Assembly (NCBI RefSeq): GCF_036178845.1
Contig: NZ_CP108070.1
Span: 11,346,001-11,410,000, forward strand
DNA length: 64,000 nt
Source of the DNA: Streptomyces sp. NBC_00271
Lineage (GTDB): Bacteria > Actinomycetota > Actinomycetes > Streptomycetales > Streptomycetaceae
Direction of reading: 5' to 3'
A program made the translations under genes and the position numbers. The notes under the pieces were generated by a model, which was not told where the DNA came from, made no database searches, and worked only from the letters and a program-made list of their open reading frames with translations. Below, in pieces: positions 47,706 through 56,657 of the stretch; positions within the stretch are counted from its first letter, which is position 1, and each line of letters starts with the position of its first letter.

Positions 47706-49993
47706 GCGGAAGCTCGCAGGCCCGACTCTTGCGGACTCAGGTCCTGTTCGACCCAGATCGTCTTCCCTTCCTCCCCGTAGCGAGTGCCCCACCGGCTCGC
47801 CAGTGTGGCGGCGATGAACAGGCCCCTGCCGTTCTCGTCCTGCGCTCGTGCGTGCCGCAGGTGGGGGGAGGTGGTGGAGTCGTCCGAGACCTCCACGGTG
47901 AGATGTTCGCCCCGGATGAGGCGGACTCGCGGATTCCCGGTGGCGTGGGTCAGCACGTTCGTCACCAGTTCGCTGACCACCAGCTCCGTGGCGAAGGCGT
48001 GATCGTCCAGCTGCCATGCTTCCAACTGGTCGCGGACTCGCGTCCTGCAGTCGGCGACAGCGGCGCGGTCCCGGGGCGACGTCCAGGACACGTAGTCGTC
48101 GTGGGCGAGCCGCCTGACCACCGCGGTCAGGACGGTACCGCCTTCGCGGCCGCGAGCGTGGTCGCCCATGAGCGCGTAGACGATGTTGTCGCAGGCTGCT
48201 TGGGCATTTCCCGCAGACGTGCCTGCTGCGTGCTGGATCAACGCTAAGGCGTCGTCGCCGTGTGCCGGGTGCAGCATCGAGGCCGAGTAGAAGGTCAGCA
48301 GCGTGTGCGGCTCAAGGGTGGTCCGGGACAGTTCGTAGCTGGAATGGTGGCCCAGACCGGGGCCGACGGGAACGCCGACCGGGCTGGTGGTGCCGTCCGG
48401 GGCGGTCGTCAAAGGCGGGGGCCAGTCCGCGGAGGCGGTCGCGATTCCTCCCGTGATCGGGTCGTAGACCGCGTACAGGCAGCGGGCTTCCCCGACGCGG
48501 GTGTTCTCTCCCGCGGCAGCAGATGCCTCGTCCTCCTGCTGGATGTTGTGCGTGACGTCGTCCAGGTGTGCCAGCAGTTCGTCGGGGGCCAGGTCCATCC
48601 GGGCGAGCGTGGCGAAAGCGGTCCGGAATCGCCCTATGTCCACCGAGGCCCGCAGACCGCGCTGCGCAATCTGGCCCATGGCCAGGCCCACCCGAGCACC
48701 GGACAGTGCGATCACGTCGAACCAGTGCGTCTGGTGGGTGCCCGGGTTCCAAAAGTGCGCCGTGCGCACGCCGGGCACCTCGGGAAGGTTCTGCGGCAAC
48801 AGCCTGCGCTGCAGGGTCGTCGCGGCGGTGCGCTCCCGCGTGTAGCGGCGTGCGTTTTCCATGTGGACGGCCGCCCGGTCGGTGATCCGCTCGGCCAGGG
48901 CCACGTCATGGTGATCGAACGGCGTGGTGCGCCGCCGGGTCCGGTAGAGGCAGACCAGCCCCAGGACACGGCCCTGCTGCACCAAAGGCGCCAGGATCAT
49001 CGAGTGCACGCCGGCCGAACGCAGGAGCCCGGAACGGGCGGCGTCGTGCATGTGCCAGTCCGACGGACTGCCCCGGGGATCGACCAGGCGCGGCTTCGTG
49101 TCCGCCAGCGCTTGGCTGTAGGGGGTGGGGTACGCGAAGCGGCTCGGCTCACCCACCGCATACAGGCTCGTGAATTCCGCGACGGAGACGAACGCCGCCC
49201 GGCGCAGGGGAGTGGTGCTGCTCAGCGGGGGCAGCGGGGCCTGTTCGCCGTGGAAGACGGCTTCCACCAGATCGACGGAGGCCGCATCGGCGAACTCCTC
49301 GGTGGCGACCGACGCCAGCTCCTGCGCCGTCTGCATCACGCCGAGTGTCGTTCCCACCTTTTTGTCCGTCGCGGCCAGCAGTCGCTCCGCGTCCTGGGCC
49401 CGCACACCCTCTGTGACGTTGTGGATGACCGTCGCGGCCCCCACGACGGCCGCGCCCTCGCCCAGCGGAAGAGCCAGCACGGAGTAGATCTCCTGCCCCT
49501 TCCGGACGTCCCGTACGACGACCGGGCTCGCGCCGGCCGCCCGCTCGGTCTTCATGACCTCCACGAGCAGCGGACTGAGCCGAAGCGTGTAGTCGAGCTC
49601 TGCCGCATTCTGGCTGATGACGTCATCGGCCGGCAGGCCGCGGATGGCGAGGGAGGCGGCGTTGCTGCGCAGAATCGTCAGTTCAGTGTCGTACAACTCG
49701 AGACCCGCGATGGCGTTCTCGAACGCCGATGGCATATAGGCGCTCTGCACCCGAGCCGTCCCGGGGCTGGGCGCCGATCCGACCGCGGAGATCACGGTGC
49801 CTTCGCCGCTTTGCCAGGCGTCGAACTGGACCACAGGCGTGCCGTCTTGCGCGCTCGACTCCAGCATGTCCCGCAGCACGTCCAGAGCGGACTGTCCGAC
49901 AAGGCCGTCAAGGACTGCCTGCGGGATCCCCATGCCACGCACGGCAGTGATGAATCCGCGGGCGTCGAAGCTGAACGAACGCCTGCCGGCCAC
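47699..49993 (-). CDS. SpoIIE-like pseudophosphatase with PAS/GAF and intact HATPase
   Basis: A 764-residue protein from GTG 49993 (AGGGAGG upstream). An N-terminal PAS-like region (about 1-200) is followed by a GAF domain (TTLGVMQTAQELASVATEEF to ARRYTRERTAATTLQRRLLP), a PP2C/SpoIIE-like domain and a HATPase. Where the sister protein at 16.2-18.9 kb has GGDWFD, GDVVGHG, GHLEP, YTDGL and RDDVALL, this one has QTHWFDV, MGQIAQRG, ADWPPPL, FYSASML and EGGTVLTAV. All the metal-binding Asp residues except the one in WFD look lost. The HATPase keeps ELVVSELVTNVLTHA and ENGRGLFIA. It likely acts as a signal-fed anti-sigma kinase or binding partner rather than a phosphatase. Confidence 0.88.
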   Translation of the reverse strand: MAGRRSFSFDARGFITAVRGMGIPQAVLDGLVGQSALDVLRDMLESSAQDGTPVVQFDAWQSGEGTVISAVGSAPSPGTARVQSAYMPSAFENAIAGLELYDTELTILRSNAASLAIRGLPADDVISQNAAELDYTLRLSPLLVEVMKTERAAGASPVVVRDVRKGQEIYSVLALPLGEGAAVVGAATVIHNVTEGVRAQDAERLLAATDKKVGTTLGVMQTAQELASVATEEFADAASVDLVEAVFHGEQAPLPPLSSTTPLRRAAFVSVAEFTSLYAVGEPSRFAYPTPYSQALADTKPRLVDPRGSPSDWHMHDAARSGLLRSAGVHSMILAPLVQQGRVLGLVCLYRTRRRTTPFDHHDVALAERITDRAAVHMENARRYTRERTAATTLQRRLLPQNLPEVPGVRTAHFWNPGTHQTHWFDVIALSGARVGLAMGQIAQRGLRASVDIGRFRTAFATLARMDLAPDELLAHLDDVTHNIQQEDEASAAAGENTRVGEARCLYAVYDPITGGIATASADWPPPLTTAPDGTTSPVGVPVGPGLGHHSSYELSRTTLEPHTLLTFYSASMLHPAHGDDALALIQHAAGTSAGNAQAACDNIVYALMGDHARGREGGTVLTAVVRRLAHDDYVSWTSPRDRAAVADCRTRVRDQLEAWQLDDHAFATELVVSELVTNVLTHATGNPRVRLIRGEHLTVEVSDDSTTSPHLRHARAQDENGRGLFIAATLASRWGTRYGEEGKTIWVEQDLSPQESGLRASAR

Positions 49994-50189
49994 CCTGGAC
50001 CTCCCTTCATGCGATGCCCGCCGCCAGGCCCGCAGCGGCTCCCCACCTCGATATGACGCTGTGTATCGAAGACGGCACCAGTTGTGGAGAGGGGCCCTGC
50101 GGCATCACGACTGGCGGGGACACAACGAGCACAGCCCTCGCTGTTGCGATGCCCTCGCCCCACCATTGTCCGGCTCGGGCCACGCGCAC

Positions 50190-50322
50190 GCACCTTCCGC
50201 CCGAGCCCGCCGACGTTGACTGCCCGGAGATTGGGACGTCGGGATCGCGGAGAAGTTCTCCTCGGCGACGCCGAAGTCCTTGGTCGGCGCCGACCGGGGC
50301 GTGTGCGCGAACCAGTCGCTGA
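50190..50322 (-). pseudogene. Possible cupin (oxalate decarboxylase-like) C-terminal remnant
   Basis: Reading the minus strand from 50322, directly after the lipoprotein stop, gives LISDWFAHTPRSAPTKDFGV then AEENFSAIPTSQSPG. This resembles the C-terminal helix region of bicupin proteins (xxWxAxTPxxxxxxNFGV). No start or cupin motif remains. The rest of 50000-50190 shows nothing. Confidence 0.3.
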
Positions 50323-51114
50323 TCAGTCCTGCTGTCCTGGGGGCTGTTCAGCAGGTGTCTTGCCGGCGAGCACATCCTTGAGCCGCTGCGTACCGAGAGT
50401 GACAGCCTGCTGGGTAGAGTCGGCCTCGGTGCCGCCAAGCCCTCCGTTCGTCACCGCGATGGCGTTGGTGCCGAGACGGACGGCGGCAAGATCAAGCGTC
50501 AGCGTGGCGGGTTTGCCACCCACCGGGCCCTGAAGCGTCAGGCGCAACCCCTGGCGAGAGTCGCCGGCCTTCGGCAGCGAGGTCTCGATGACCTGGGCAG
50601 TGCGGGCGCTTCCGTCCTTGCCCGTGACGGTGAACTGGTCGCACTTCACCGGCAGCGTCTTGAGCCAAGCCAGCGATGAGTCCAGTTGCCCACGGTCATA
50701 GTCGGCGACCTGATAGAGCATTCGGGCGCCGTCACTGCCACCCGAGAAGCCTGCCACCGCACTTGCCCCGGAGGGCTTGCCCAACAGCGCGTCACTGTAG
50801 AGCACGTCGAGCAGCTTCTGGCAGTCAGCAGCGGTCGTTTTGCTGTCGGTGAAGAACTGGGCAGCATCCACCTTGCCGATGAGCAGCGAATCCCGCCAGG
50901 TGGCGGCGTCGTTGACCCGCGTCCAATTGCCCTCCAGATCCGTCGCGTTGATCAACGCGGTTTCCGCCTCGCCCTGGGTCAGAGTTTTTGCGGACCTGGA
51001 TGACGTAGAGGTCGCTGCGTCGCTCCCGTTCGAGCAGGCCCCAGTGGCCAGCACGGCGCCCGCCGCCAGGGTCAGGGCAAGGAACCGGGCAGCACGGGCT
51101 GGGTGACGAATCAT
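50323..51114 (-). CDS. Lipoprotein
   Basis: A 263-residue secreted lipoprotein: MIRHPARAARFLALTLAAGA then VLATGACSNGS, lipobox LATGAC with the lipid-bearing Cys about residue 26. The mature part begins with a Ser/Thr-rich stretch, then TLTQGEAETALINATDLEGN, WTRVNDAATWRDSLLIGKVD and a Cys-containing core (TAADCQKLLDVLYSD, LPVKCDQFTVTGKDG). The domain resembles sensor-type or PASTA-partner lipoproteins of Streptomyces but has no catalytic motif. AGGAGG lies 9 bases before the ATG at 51114. It is divergent from the stress protein gene. Function unknown. Confidence 0.82.
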   Translation of the reverse strand: MIRHPARAARFLALTLAAGAVLATGACSNGSDAATSTSSRSAKTLTQGEAETALINATDLEGNWTRVNDAATWRDSLLIGKVDAAQFFTDSKTTAADCQKLLDVLYSDALLGKPSGASAVAGFSGGSDGARMLYQVADYDRGQLDSSLAWLKTLPVKCDQFTVTGKDGSARTAQVIETSLPKAGDSRQGLRLTLQGPVGGKPATLTLDLAAVRLGTNAIAVTNGGLGGTEADSTQQAVTLGTQRLKDVLAGKTPAEQPPGQQD

Positions 51115-51470
51115 CGCCGATGCCTCCTGAGGGACTCCCAACAGCACACTTCTGTCCCACTGCATCACCGCCCCTCCCGCCCCACGAGTCCTACGGCCCG
51201 TATGGGTGGCAGCTCCCCCTCACTCCGCGCGTTCGCCCGTACGGAGATGCGACAGCCGTACGCTCCCGGACTGGCATGCGGACGCCCATAAGGCCCCCGG
51301 CCCCCTCCCGCGCAGTGGACACCGACACCCCCTGCGCGCGCGGCAAGAGGCCACGGAGACGTCCGGTCGCTCGTGGCAGCACGTGCGCCCGGCCGGCGTG
51401 CCCCGCCTTGCGGGGGCCACCGTCTCCCAGCAGCCTGTTGGACAGGGACGGTGAGAAAGGGAGCCCTGCG
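51115..51470. other. Divergent promoter region
   Basis: A 356-bp gap between the lipoprotein (minus) and stress protein (plus). It must contain both promoters. I saw no gene and no strong repeat. Confidence 0.4.
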
Positions 51471-51950
51471 ATGACCCAGCATCCGCCCACGGCGCCGCTC
51501 GACCGGCCGGTGGTCGGCTCGTACCCGACCTACGAGGGCGCTCAGCGCGCGGTCGACTTCCTCTCCGACAGCAAGTTCCCGGTGGAGCGCACCGCGATCA
51601 TCGGCTCCGACCTGCGGATGGTCGAGACGGTCCTCGGCCGGCTCACCCGCGGCCGGGCCGCCCTGGCCGGCGCGGGCTCGGGCGCCTGGTTCGGCCTGCT
51701 CATCGGCCTGCTCCTGTCGCTGTTCGCCGCGGGCAACCACCACGTCCTGGTGCTGATGATCAGCGGCCTGTTCTACGGCGCGATCTTCGGTGCGCTCTTC
51801 GGCTTCGCCGGCCACGCGTTCACCGGAGGCCGCCGTGACTTCGCCTCCCGCAGCCAGATCGTCGCCGCCCGCTACGACGTGGTCGCCGAGACGGAGGTCG
51901 CGGAAGAGGCGAAGAATCTGCTCATCAAACTCGGCTGGCGCGAAGACTGA
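51471..51950 (+). CDS. General stress protein 17M-like (YflT domain) membrane protein
   Basis: A 159-residue protein. The N-terminal domain (VVGSYPTYEGAQRAVDFLSD then FPVERTAIIGSDLRMVETVL) is the heat-induced stress protein YflT fold. Two membrane helices follow: AWFGLLIGLLLSLFAAG (about 73-89) and VLVLMISGLFYGAIFGALFGF (about 94-114). The C-terminal VVAETEVAEEAKNLLIKLGW completes the family pattern. Such genes are usually stress-sigma controlled (SigB-type), which could link it to the anti-sigma-like proteins in this window (inference). GAAAGGGAG precedes ATG 51471. Confidence 0.9.
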   Translation: MTQHPPTAPLDRPVVGSYPTYEGAQRAVDFLSDSKFPVERTAIIGSDLRMVETVLGRLTRGRAALAGAGSGAWFGLLIGLLLSLFAAGNHHVLVLMISGLFYGAIFGALFGFAGHAFTGGRRDFASRSQIVAARYDVVAETEVAEEAKNLLIKLGWRED

Positions 51951-52155
51951 GCAGGACGGCCGCTACGGCCGCACGGTCCGGCACTGGACGGTGAGGACCC
52001 GTCACCGGTCCATGAGACTGCAGACGGCTTGACCCGGCGCAGGAGTGGAGTGTGACGTGCTGGGGCTTGCGGAGCCGTACCCTCTGCCGGATCCCTCTGC
52101 CGGATTCCATGGAGTTCCTCCCGCCTGCCTCAGGCAGCCCGCCCACCCGACCCGA
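51951..52155. other. Convergent intergenic region
   Basis: 205 bp between convergent genes. CGGCCGCTACGGCCG near 51958-51975 could form a short hairpin; no strong terminator was found. Confidence 0.35.
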
Positions 52156-53073
52156 TCAAGCCCCGCCGCCGAGAAGGCTCACACCCCGCGGGACCGACGC
52201 CCGCAGTTCCCTCACCAAGGCGCGCACGACAGCGGATCCGGCCAGTTCGGAAGTGGTGACATAGCCGACCTGGCGTGTCGGGCGCCCGGGGCCGAGATCA
52301 GTGATCCCGACCGAGTCCGGTGCTCCGACCAAGGACAGCGCCGGCATGATCGCCATTCCGTGACCCCCGCTCACCAACGAGAGCACCGCTCCGTCGTCCT
52401 CCGCCTCGACGGTTGCCTTCGGGATCCAGTCCTGCGCGGCCCACCACCCGCGGGTGTACGAGCCACAGTTCTCGGCCCAGTCGACCAGCGGCAGCGAGCG
52501 CGGGGCGGCATGACCCGTCGCGTGCACCAGCGCATACGGCTCTTCAAGGAGCCCGCTCGCGACCAGACCCGGTGGAAGCAGCACGGAGCCGCCCAGTGTG
52601 GCGATGGCGATGTCGGCCTTCCCGTCGGCCACTTCGCCCGCACTGCCGCGCCCCACCTCGCGCACGATCCGCACCCGCGGCTCGATCCCGGGGTGCCGGG
52701 CGCACAGCCGCTGCAGGACGGCCGGCAGCAGGTGGAGAGCCGCGCTGCGGAAAGCCGCGATCCGCAGCGGCCCCTGCGCAGCAGCGGGCCGGGCCGCGCC
52801 GCGCGCCTCGGCGGTCAGGACGTCCAACAGGCGCAGGACGCGGCGGGCGTACGCGACGGCCTGCTCTCCGGCAGAGGTGGGGCGGGCGCCGGTGCGGCCG
52901 CGTTCGAAGAGAACGGCACCGATCCTGCGCTCGCTGCCGCGAACCGAGTGGGAGACCGCCGACTGGGTCAGACCGAGTGTGCCGGCCGCGGCCGAGAAGC
53001 CGCCGCTGTCCGCGACCGCCACCAGGACGCGCAGTTCCTGCGGGGCGAGATCGGAGTCGGTCGTACGGGCCAC
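52156..53073 (-). CDS. LysR family transcriptional regulator
   Basis: A 305-residue regulator. The N-terminal winged HTH is LAPQELRVLVAVADSGGFSA then AGTLGLTQSAVSHSVRGSER and VLFERGRTGARPTSAGEQA (about residues 8-72). The effector domain follows (RIAAFRSAALHLLPAVLQRL, GKADIAIATLGGSVLLPPGL, GHGMAIMPALSLVG). It is divergent from the NADP oxidoreductase at 53174, with an inverted repeat in the 100-bp gap. It most likely regulates that gene in response to its substrate or oxidative stress. Confidence 0.92.
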   Translation of the reverse strand: MARTTDSDLAPQELRVLVAVADSGGFSAAAGTLGLTQSAVSHSVRGSERRIGAVLFERGRTGARPTSAGEQAVAYARRVLRLLDVLTAEARGAARPAAAQGPLRIAAFRSAALHLLPAVLQRLCARHPGIEPRVRIVREVGRGSAGEVADGKADIAIATLGGSVLLPPGLVASGLLEEPYALVHATGHAAPRSLPLVDWAENCGSYTRGWWAAQDWIPKATVEAEDDGAVLSLVSGGHGMAIMPALSLVGAPDSVGITDLGPGRPTRQVGYVTTSELAGSAVVRALVRELRASVPRGVSLLGGGA

Positions 53074-53092
53074 GGGGCGCTCACCTCAACGT

Positions 53093-53107
53093 ATGAGAAC
53101 TGCTCAT
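53093..53107. promoter_or_regulatory. LysR-type operator
   Basis: ATGAG-AACTG-CTCAT is a perfect 5-bp inverted repeat 20 bases upstream of the LysR start and 67 bases upstream of the oxidoreductase, in the shared promoter. Confidence 0.55.
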
Positions 53108-53173
53108 GGAACGGTGTGTCGCATGAGCCCAACCGGCTGCCCAGGGGGCGCATTCCCGCCCTACGGTCCGGTC

Positions 53174-54193
53174 ATGAACGAGACCGCGCTCACCGTGCAC
53201 CAGACCGCCCGCCCCCACGGTTTTCCCACCGCCGAGCACTTCGCCTTCGTCGAGTCCGCACTTCCCGGCCCCGCAGCCGGCAGCGCGCTCGTGGAAAACC
53301 TCTACTGGTCCGTCGACCCCTACCACCGCGAGATGATGGACGACGTGCCCGGCGGCTTCGCGCTCGACGCACCGCTGGAAGGCCGCACCATCGGGCGCGT
53401 CATCGCCTCGCGCACGCCCCGGCTGGCCGAGGGCGAGATCGTGTTCCACCGGCAGGGCTGGCGCACGCACGCGGTGGTCACGCCCGAGGAGATCCGGCAG
53501 CTGCCCCGCTTCGACAAGGTGCCCCTGACCGCGTACTTGAGCACCCTCGGCGGCACCGGCCTGACCGCCTATGTGGGCCTGACCCGGATCGCCCGGCTCC
53601 AGGAGGGGGAGGACCTGTTCGTGTCGGCCGCCGCGGGCGGGGTCGGCACGGCGACCGGGCGGTTCGCCAGACTGCTCGGCGCCGGACGGCTCGTGGGCAG
53701 CGTGGGCTCGGCGGCGAAGGCCGCCCACCTCACGCGGGAGGTGGGCTATGACGCCGTCTTCGACTACCACGACGGGCCCGCCGCCGACCTGCTCGGCAAG
53801 GCCGCGCCGGGCGGCATCGACGTGTTCGTCGACAACGTCGGCGGCGCGCAACTGGCCGCCGCGGTGGGAGCGCTGCGCGAGTTCGGGCGCATCGTCCGCG
53901 TCGGCACGATCAGCCAGTACAACACCCCCGACGCACCGCCGCCGCGCTTCAACTACGCGGACATCGTGGAGAAGAGCGTCCGCATGGAGGGCTTCCTGGT
54001 CAGCAACTACCGCGACATGCAGGAGGAGTTGTACGAGTTCGCGGTGCCGCATCTGCAGAGCGGCCGGCTCGCTTTGGACGAGACGGTGGTTGACGGCTTC
54101 GAACACATCGTGGACGCATTCCTGGGAATGCTGCACGGCAAGAACACCGGCAAGATCATCGTACGAGACCGCACACAAGTCCCGTCGCGATGA
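53174..54193 (+). CDS. NADP-dependent oxidoreductase (prostaglandin reductase/curcumin reductase type)
   Basis: A 339-residue zinc-independent medium-chain reductase. The N-terminal LVENLYWSVDPYHREMMDDV (Y-xx-DPxxR motif) is typical of the PTGR/CurA family. The cofactor-binding AAAGGVGTATGRFARLLGAG lies at about 150-170, then VFVDNVGGAQLAAAVGALRE and GTISQYN. It reduces the C=C bond of alpha,beta-unsaturated carbonyls with NADPH. ATG 53174 has GGTCCGGTC upstream, a weak RBS. It is regulated by the divergent LysR gene by inference. Confidence 0.9.
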   Translation: MNETALTVHQTARPHGFPTAEHFAFVESALPGPAAGSALVENLYWSVDPYHREMMDDVPGGFALDAPLEGRTIGRVIASRTPRLAEGEIVFHRQGWRTHAVVTPEEIRQLPRFDKVPLTAYLSTLGGTGLTAYVGLTRIARLQEGEDLFVSAAAGGVGTATGRFARLLGAGRLVGSVGSAAKAAHLTREVGYDAVFDYHDGPAADLLGKAAPGGIDVFVDNVGGAQLAAAVGALREFGRIVRVGTISQYNTPDAPPPRFNYADIVEKSVRMEGFLVSNYRDMQEELYEFAVPHLQSGRLALDETVVDGFEHIVDAFLGMLHGKNTGKIIVRDRTQVPSR

Positions 54194-54493
54194 ACTCCAG
54201 CGGCTACGCGGGGAACTGGTAGGCCGACGCCAGGGACCCCGTGCTCGTCGGACCGCCACCATGCCCGGCGATCCGCAACGGCTGTCGAGACTGCTGAAGT
54301 AGGTCACCCCTGCCCGTTGTCCAGGACCTCCGTCGTCGCGTGCGGGGCGGTCTGCTCGGCGGAGTTGCCAATGGCCGCCGTGGCGGTCACCGGGGCCGCG
54401 CCCGGTTCGGCGGCGGCACCGCGAAGAACCGGCATCACAGCGCGTGGCACCGCCGCTGTCCCGGTCGCCCTTATTGACGCCGTGTCATTAACA
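54194..54493. other. Intergenic region before the GntR gene
   Basis: No gene is supported in this 300-bp stretch. It leads into the palindromic operator at 54494. Confidence 0.35.
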
Positions 54494-54522
54494 GTGGTTC
54501 AGTGGCTCAGCCACTGAACCAC
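54494..54522. promoter_or_regulatory. GntR operator candidate
   Basis: A 29-bp near-perfect palindrome: GTGGTTCAGTGGCT (54494-54507), centre C, AGCCACTGAACCAC (54509-54522). It ends 27 bases before the GntR start, so autoregulation of the GntR-AttH-GMC operon is likely. Confidence 0.65.
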
Positions 54523-54549
54523 TGAACCGCTCAACCATTGGGGGCCGGG

Positions 54550-55266
54550 GTGGAAGCACTGCCACGCGAGACGATCGTCGACGTGTTGGAGGAGCGGCTG
54601 CGCGAGGACATCCTCGCCGGGCGTCATCCCGCCGGGAGCTATCTGCCTCCCGAACGTGAACTCGCCGACGGATTCGGGGTCACTCGCACCTCCCTCAAGC
54701 ACGCCTTCGGCCGGCTGGCGCACGCCGGGCTGCTGGAGACGCGCCACGGAGTGGGTACCCGGGTACGGGATTTCCTGCGCCTGGGCGGGGCGGACCTCCT
54801 GCCGATGCTCGTGCGCCACAGCCCCGACTGGATCGGTGAGATCTTCGAAGTCCGGCGCAGCGTCGGTGAGCTGATCGTGGAACGCGCAGCGACCCGTGCC
54901 ACGGCGGCCCAGGTCGCCGAACTGCGTCTGCTGCTGGCGGCCGTCGGGGATGCGGCGGGGGGCGAGCCCGTGCAGCTGGCGGACGTGGAGGTGCACCGTG
55001 CACTGGCCCGCGCCACGGGCAACCGGGTGTACGTCCTGCTGACCAACACCCTGTTCAACGCGTACCTGCCGGTGCGCGGCGCACTGGTCGAGCCCTTCAA
55101 GGACCCCTGGGCCGCTCATGACCGTCTGGCACCCGTCGTCGAGGCGGTGGCCGCCGGCGACCAGGAGGCGGCACGCACCGCCGCGGGCGACTACCTGTCG
55201 GCAACGGAACGCATCATGCTCACGGGGCTGGCACGCTCCGGCGGACGCCGGGAAGGTGCCCTGTGA
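54550..55266 (+). CDS. GntR/FadR family regulator
   Basis: A 238-residue regulator (GTG 54550; a TTG at 54538 would add four residues). The winged HTH: LEERLREDILAGRHPAGSYL then PPERELADGFGVTRTSLKHA and LETRHGVGTRVRDF (about residues 10-75). The C-terminal FadR-type ligand domain (LMLAAVGDAAGGEPVQLADV, HRALARATGNRVYVLLTNTL, AAHDRLAPVVEAVAAGDQ) has the His residues that bind a metal in FCD proteins. Its stop overlaps the next start (GTGA 55263-55266). It likely senses an acid metabolite of the oxidation pathway downstream. Confidence 0.92.
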   Translation: MEALPRETIVDVLEERLREDILAGRHPAGSYLPPERELADGFGVTRTSLKHAFGRLAHAGLLETRHGVGTRVRDFLRLGGADLLPMLVRHSPDWIGEIFEVRRSVGELIVERAATRATAAQVAELRLLLAAVGDAAGGEPVQLADVEVHRALARATGNRVYVLLTNTLFNAYLPVRGALVEPFKDPWAAHDRLAPVVEAVAAGDQEAARTAAGDYLSATERIMLTGLARSGGRREGAL

Positions 55267-56657
55267 GCTCACACGGGACGGTGTTCAAGGAGACCATGCT
55301 GGGCCGTGTGCGCCTGGCCGACGAGGACGGCGACCGCCCCGTGCGGCTGGACCTGCTGGCCCGTGCCGACGCCGTGCTGCTGCCCCACCGCACGACGCGG
55401 GCGCACGTGAGCGGACGGGTACGCATAGCGGGACGGGCCGACGACGCCGAAGCCGAGGGCGAGCTGGAGATCGCGCCCCTGTCACGCCGCAGGATCCGCT
55501 ACCGGATCACCTTCGCCATGGAAGGCCGGCGCCTGACTCTGGACGGCTGGAAGTCGGTGTCGCCCAAGCGTCCGCTCGCCTCGCTGACGGTACTGCCGTA
55601 CACCCTGTACGAGGACGGTGACCGCGTGGGCGAGGGCACGCTGCGCTTCCCCCTCGCCACCGGCCTGCTGCCCTTCCTCGCGAGCTTCCGATTCCCTCGT
55701 GCGGCCGCGTCTTCTGCCGACAGGCATCTGACGCCGCGCTGGGACGGCACACCGGGGCGGACCGAGGTCTGGTACACGACGCTGACCGATCCGGCCACCG
55801 ACAGCGGGGTCTGGCTGCACCACGAACTGGTGGCGCCCTCCGACGGTTCCGCTGCCTACGCGCACGGCTGGATCGCCGTCTTCCCCAAGGACGGCCCCGC
55901 CGAACACACCCGTTTCGGCCCCGTACCGTGGACGGCGGATCCGGAGGGCTTCACCGCCGAGGGCATCCGCGTCCGACCCGGCCGGCTCACCGGCTCCGCC
56001 GGGACGTTCACCTGGGCGCTCACCGAGAGCCCCGAAGGTCCGCCGCTTCACACCTTCCCCCGCTGGTCCTGGCGACGTCCCTGGCTGCCGGCCTCGCACA
56101 TGCTCCCCGCCGCCCGCGCCCGCTACAGCGGAACCATCCGGTACGGCACCGGTGAGCTGCGGCTGGACGACGCTCCGGGAGCCGGCGCCCGCATCTACGG
56201 CCACGGCAACGCCCGCCGCTGGGCCTGGCTCCACGCCGACCTGGGTGGCGGCGACGTCCTGGAAATCATCGCCGCGGTATCCATGCGACGCGGACTCGAC
56301 AGGCTGCCGCCCCTGGTCTTCCTGCGCCTGCACCGAAACGGCCGTACCTGGCCCCGGCGCGCGGAACGCTCTGCCGTGGGCTGGGCGGGCATCGGCCGGT
56401 TCCGCGCGGACATCCGCCTGCCCGAGTGGCGGGTCGAGGGCAGGGCGGGCCTGAGCCGCATACAGGTGACGGTCACCCAGCCGCCGCAACAGACACTGAC
56501 GCTCGGCTACACCGACCCCGACGGCTCCACCGCGGTCTGCCGCAACAGCGAGAGGGCGGACGCGGTGGTCAGCCTGGAACGCTGGTGGGGCACATGGCGG
56601 CGGGAGGCTGTATGGCGGCTGTCGGGCACCGCGCACGCGGAGGTCGGCGACCGATGA
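55263..56657 (+). CDS. AttH-like (lipocalin-type) protein coupled to a GMC oxidase
   Basis: A 464-residue protein. The first ~130 residues (VFKETMLGRVRLADEDGDRP, RADAVLLPHRTTRAHVSG, RRIRYRITFAMEGRRLTLDG, PLASLTVLPYTLYEDGDRVG) are a domain found beside GMC oxidases in actinobacteria. The rest resembles the AttH/carotenoid hydratase-like lipocalin fold (GVWLHHELVAPSDGSAAYA, IYGHGNARRWAWLHADLGGG). No signal peptide is seen. It is translationally coupled to both neighbours (GTGA start, ATGA to the GMC gene). It may bind a hydrophobic substrate such as a sterol or terpenoid and present it to the oxidase (inference). Confidence 0.75.
   Translation: MSSHGTVFKETMLGRVRLADEDGDRPVRLDLLARADAVLLPHRTTRAHVSGRVRIAGRADDAEAEGELEIAPLSRRRIRYRITFAMEGRRLTLDGWKSVSPKRPLASLTVLPYTLYEDGDRVGEGTLRFPLATGLLPFLASFRFPRAAASSADRHLTPRWDGTPGRTEVWYTTLTDPATDSGVWLHHELVAPSDGSAAYAHGWIAVFPKDGPAEHTRFGPVPWTADPEGFTAEGIRVRPGRLTGSAGTFTWALTESPEGPPLHTFPRWSWRRPWLPASHMLPAARARYSGTIRYGTGELRLDDAPGAGARIYGHGNARRWAWLHADLGGGDVLEIIAAVSMRRGLDRLPPLVFLRLHRNGRTWPRRAERSAVGWAGIGRFRADIRLPEWRVEGRAGLSRIQVTVTQPPQQTLTLGYTDPDGSTAVCRNSERADAVVSLERWWGTWRREAVWRLSGTAHAEVGDR

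Noticed and set aside
44483..48247. Long plus-strand open frame of about 1250 codons across the AfsR-like gene
   Set aside because: Antisense shadow; the minus strand has intact DNA-binding, NB-ARC and TPR regions with normal composition.
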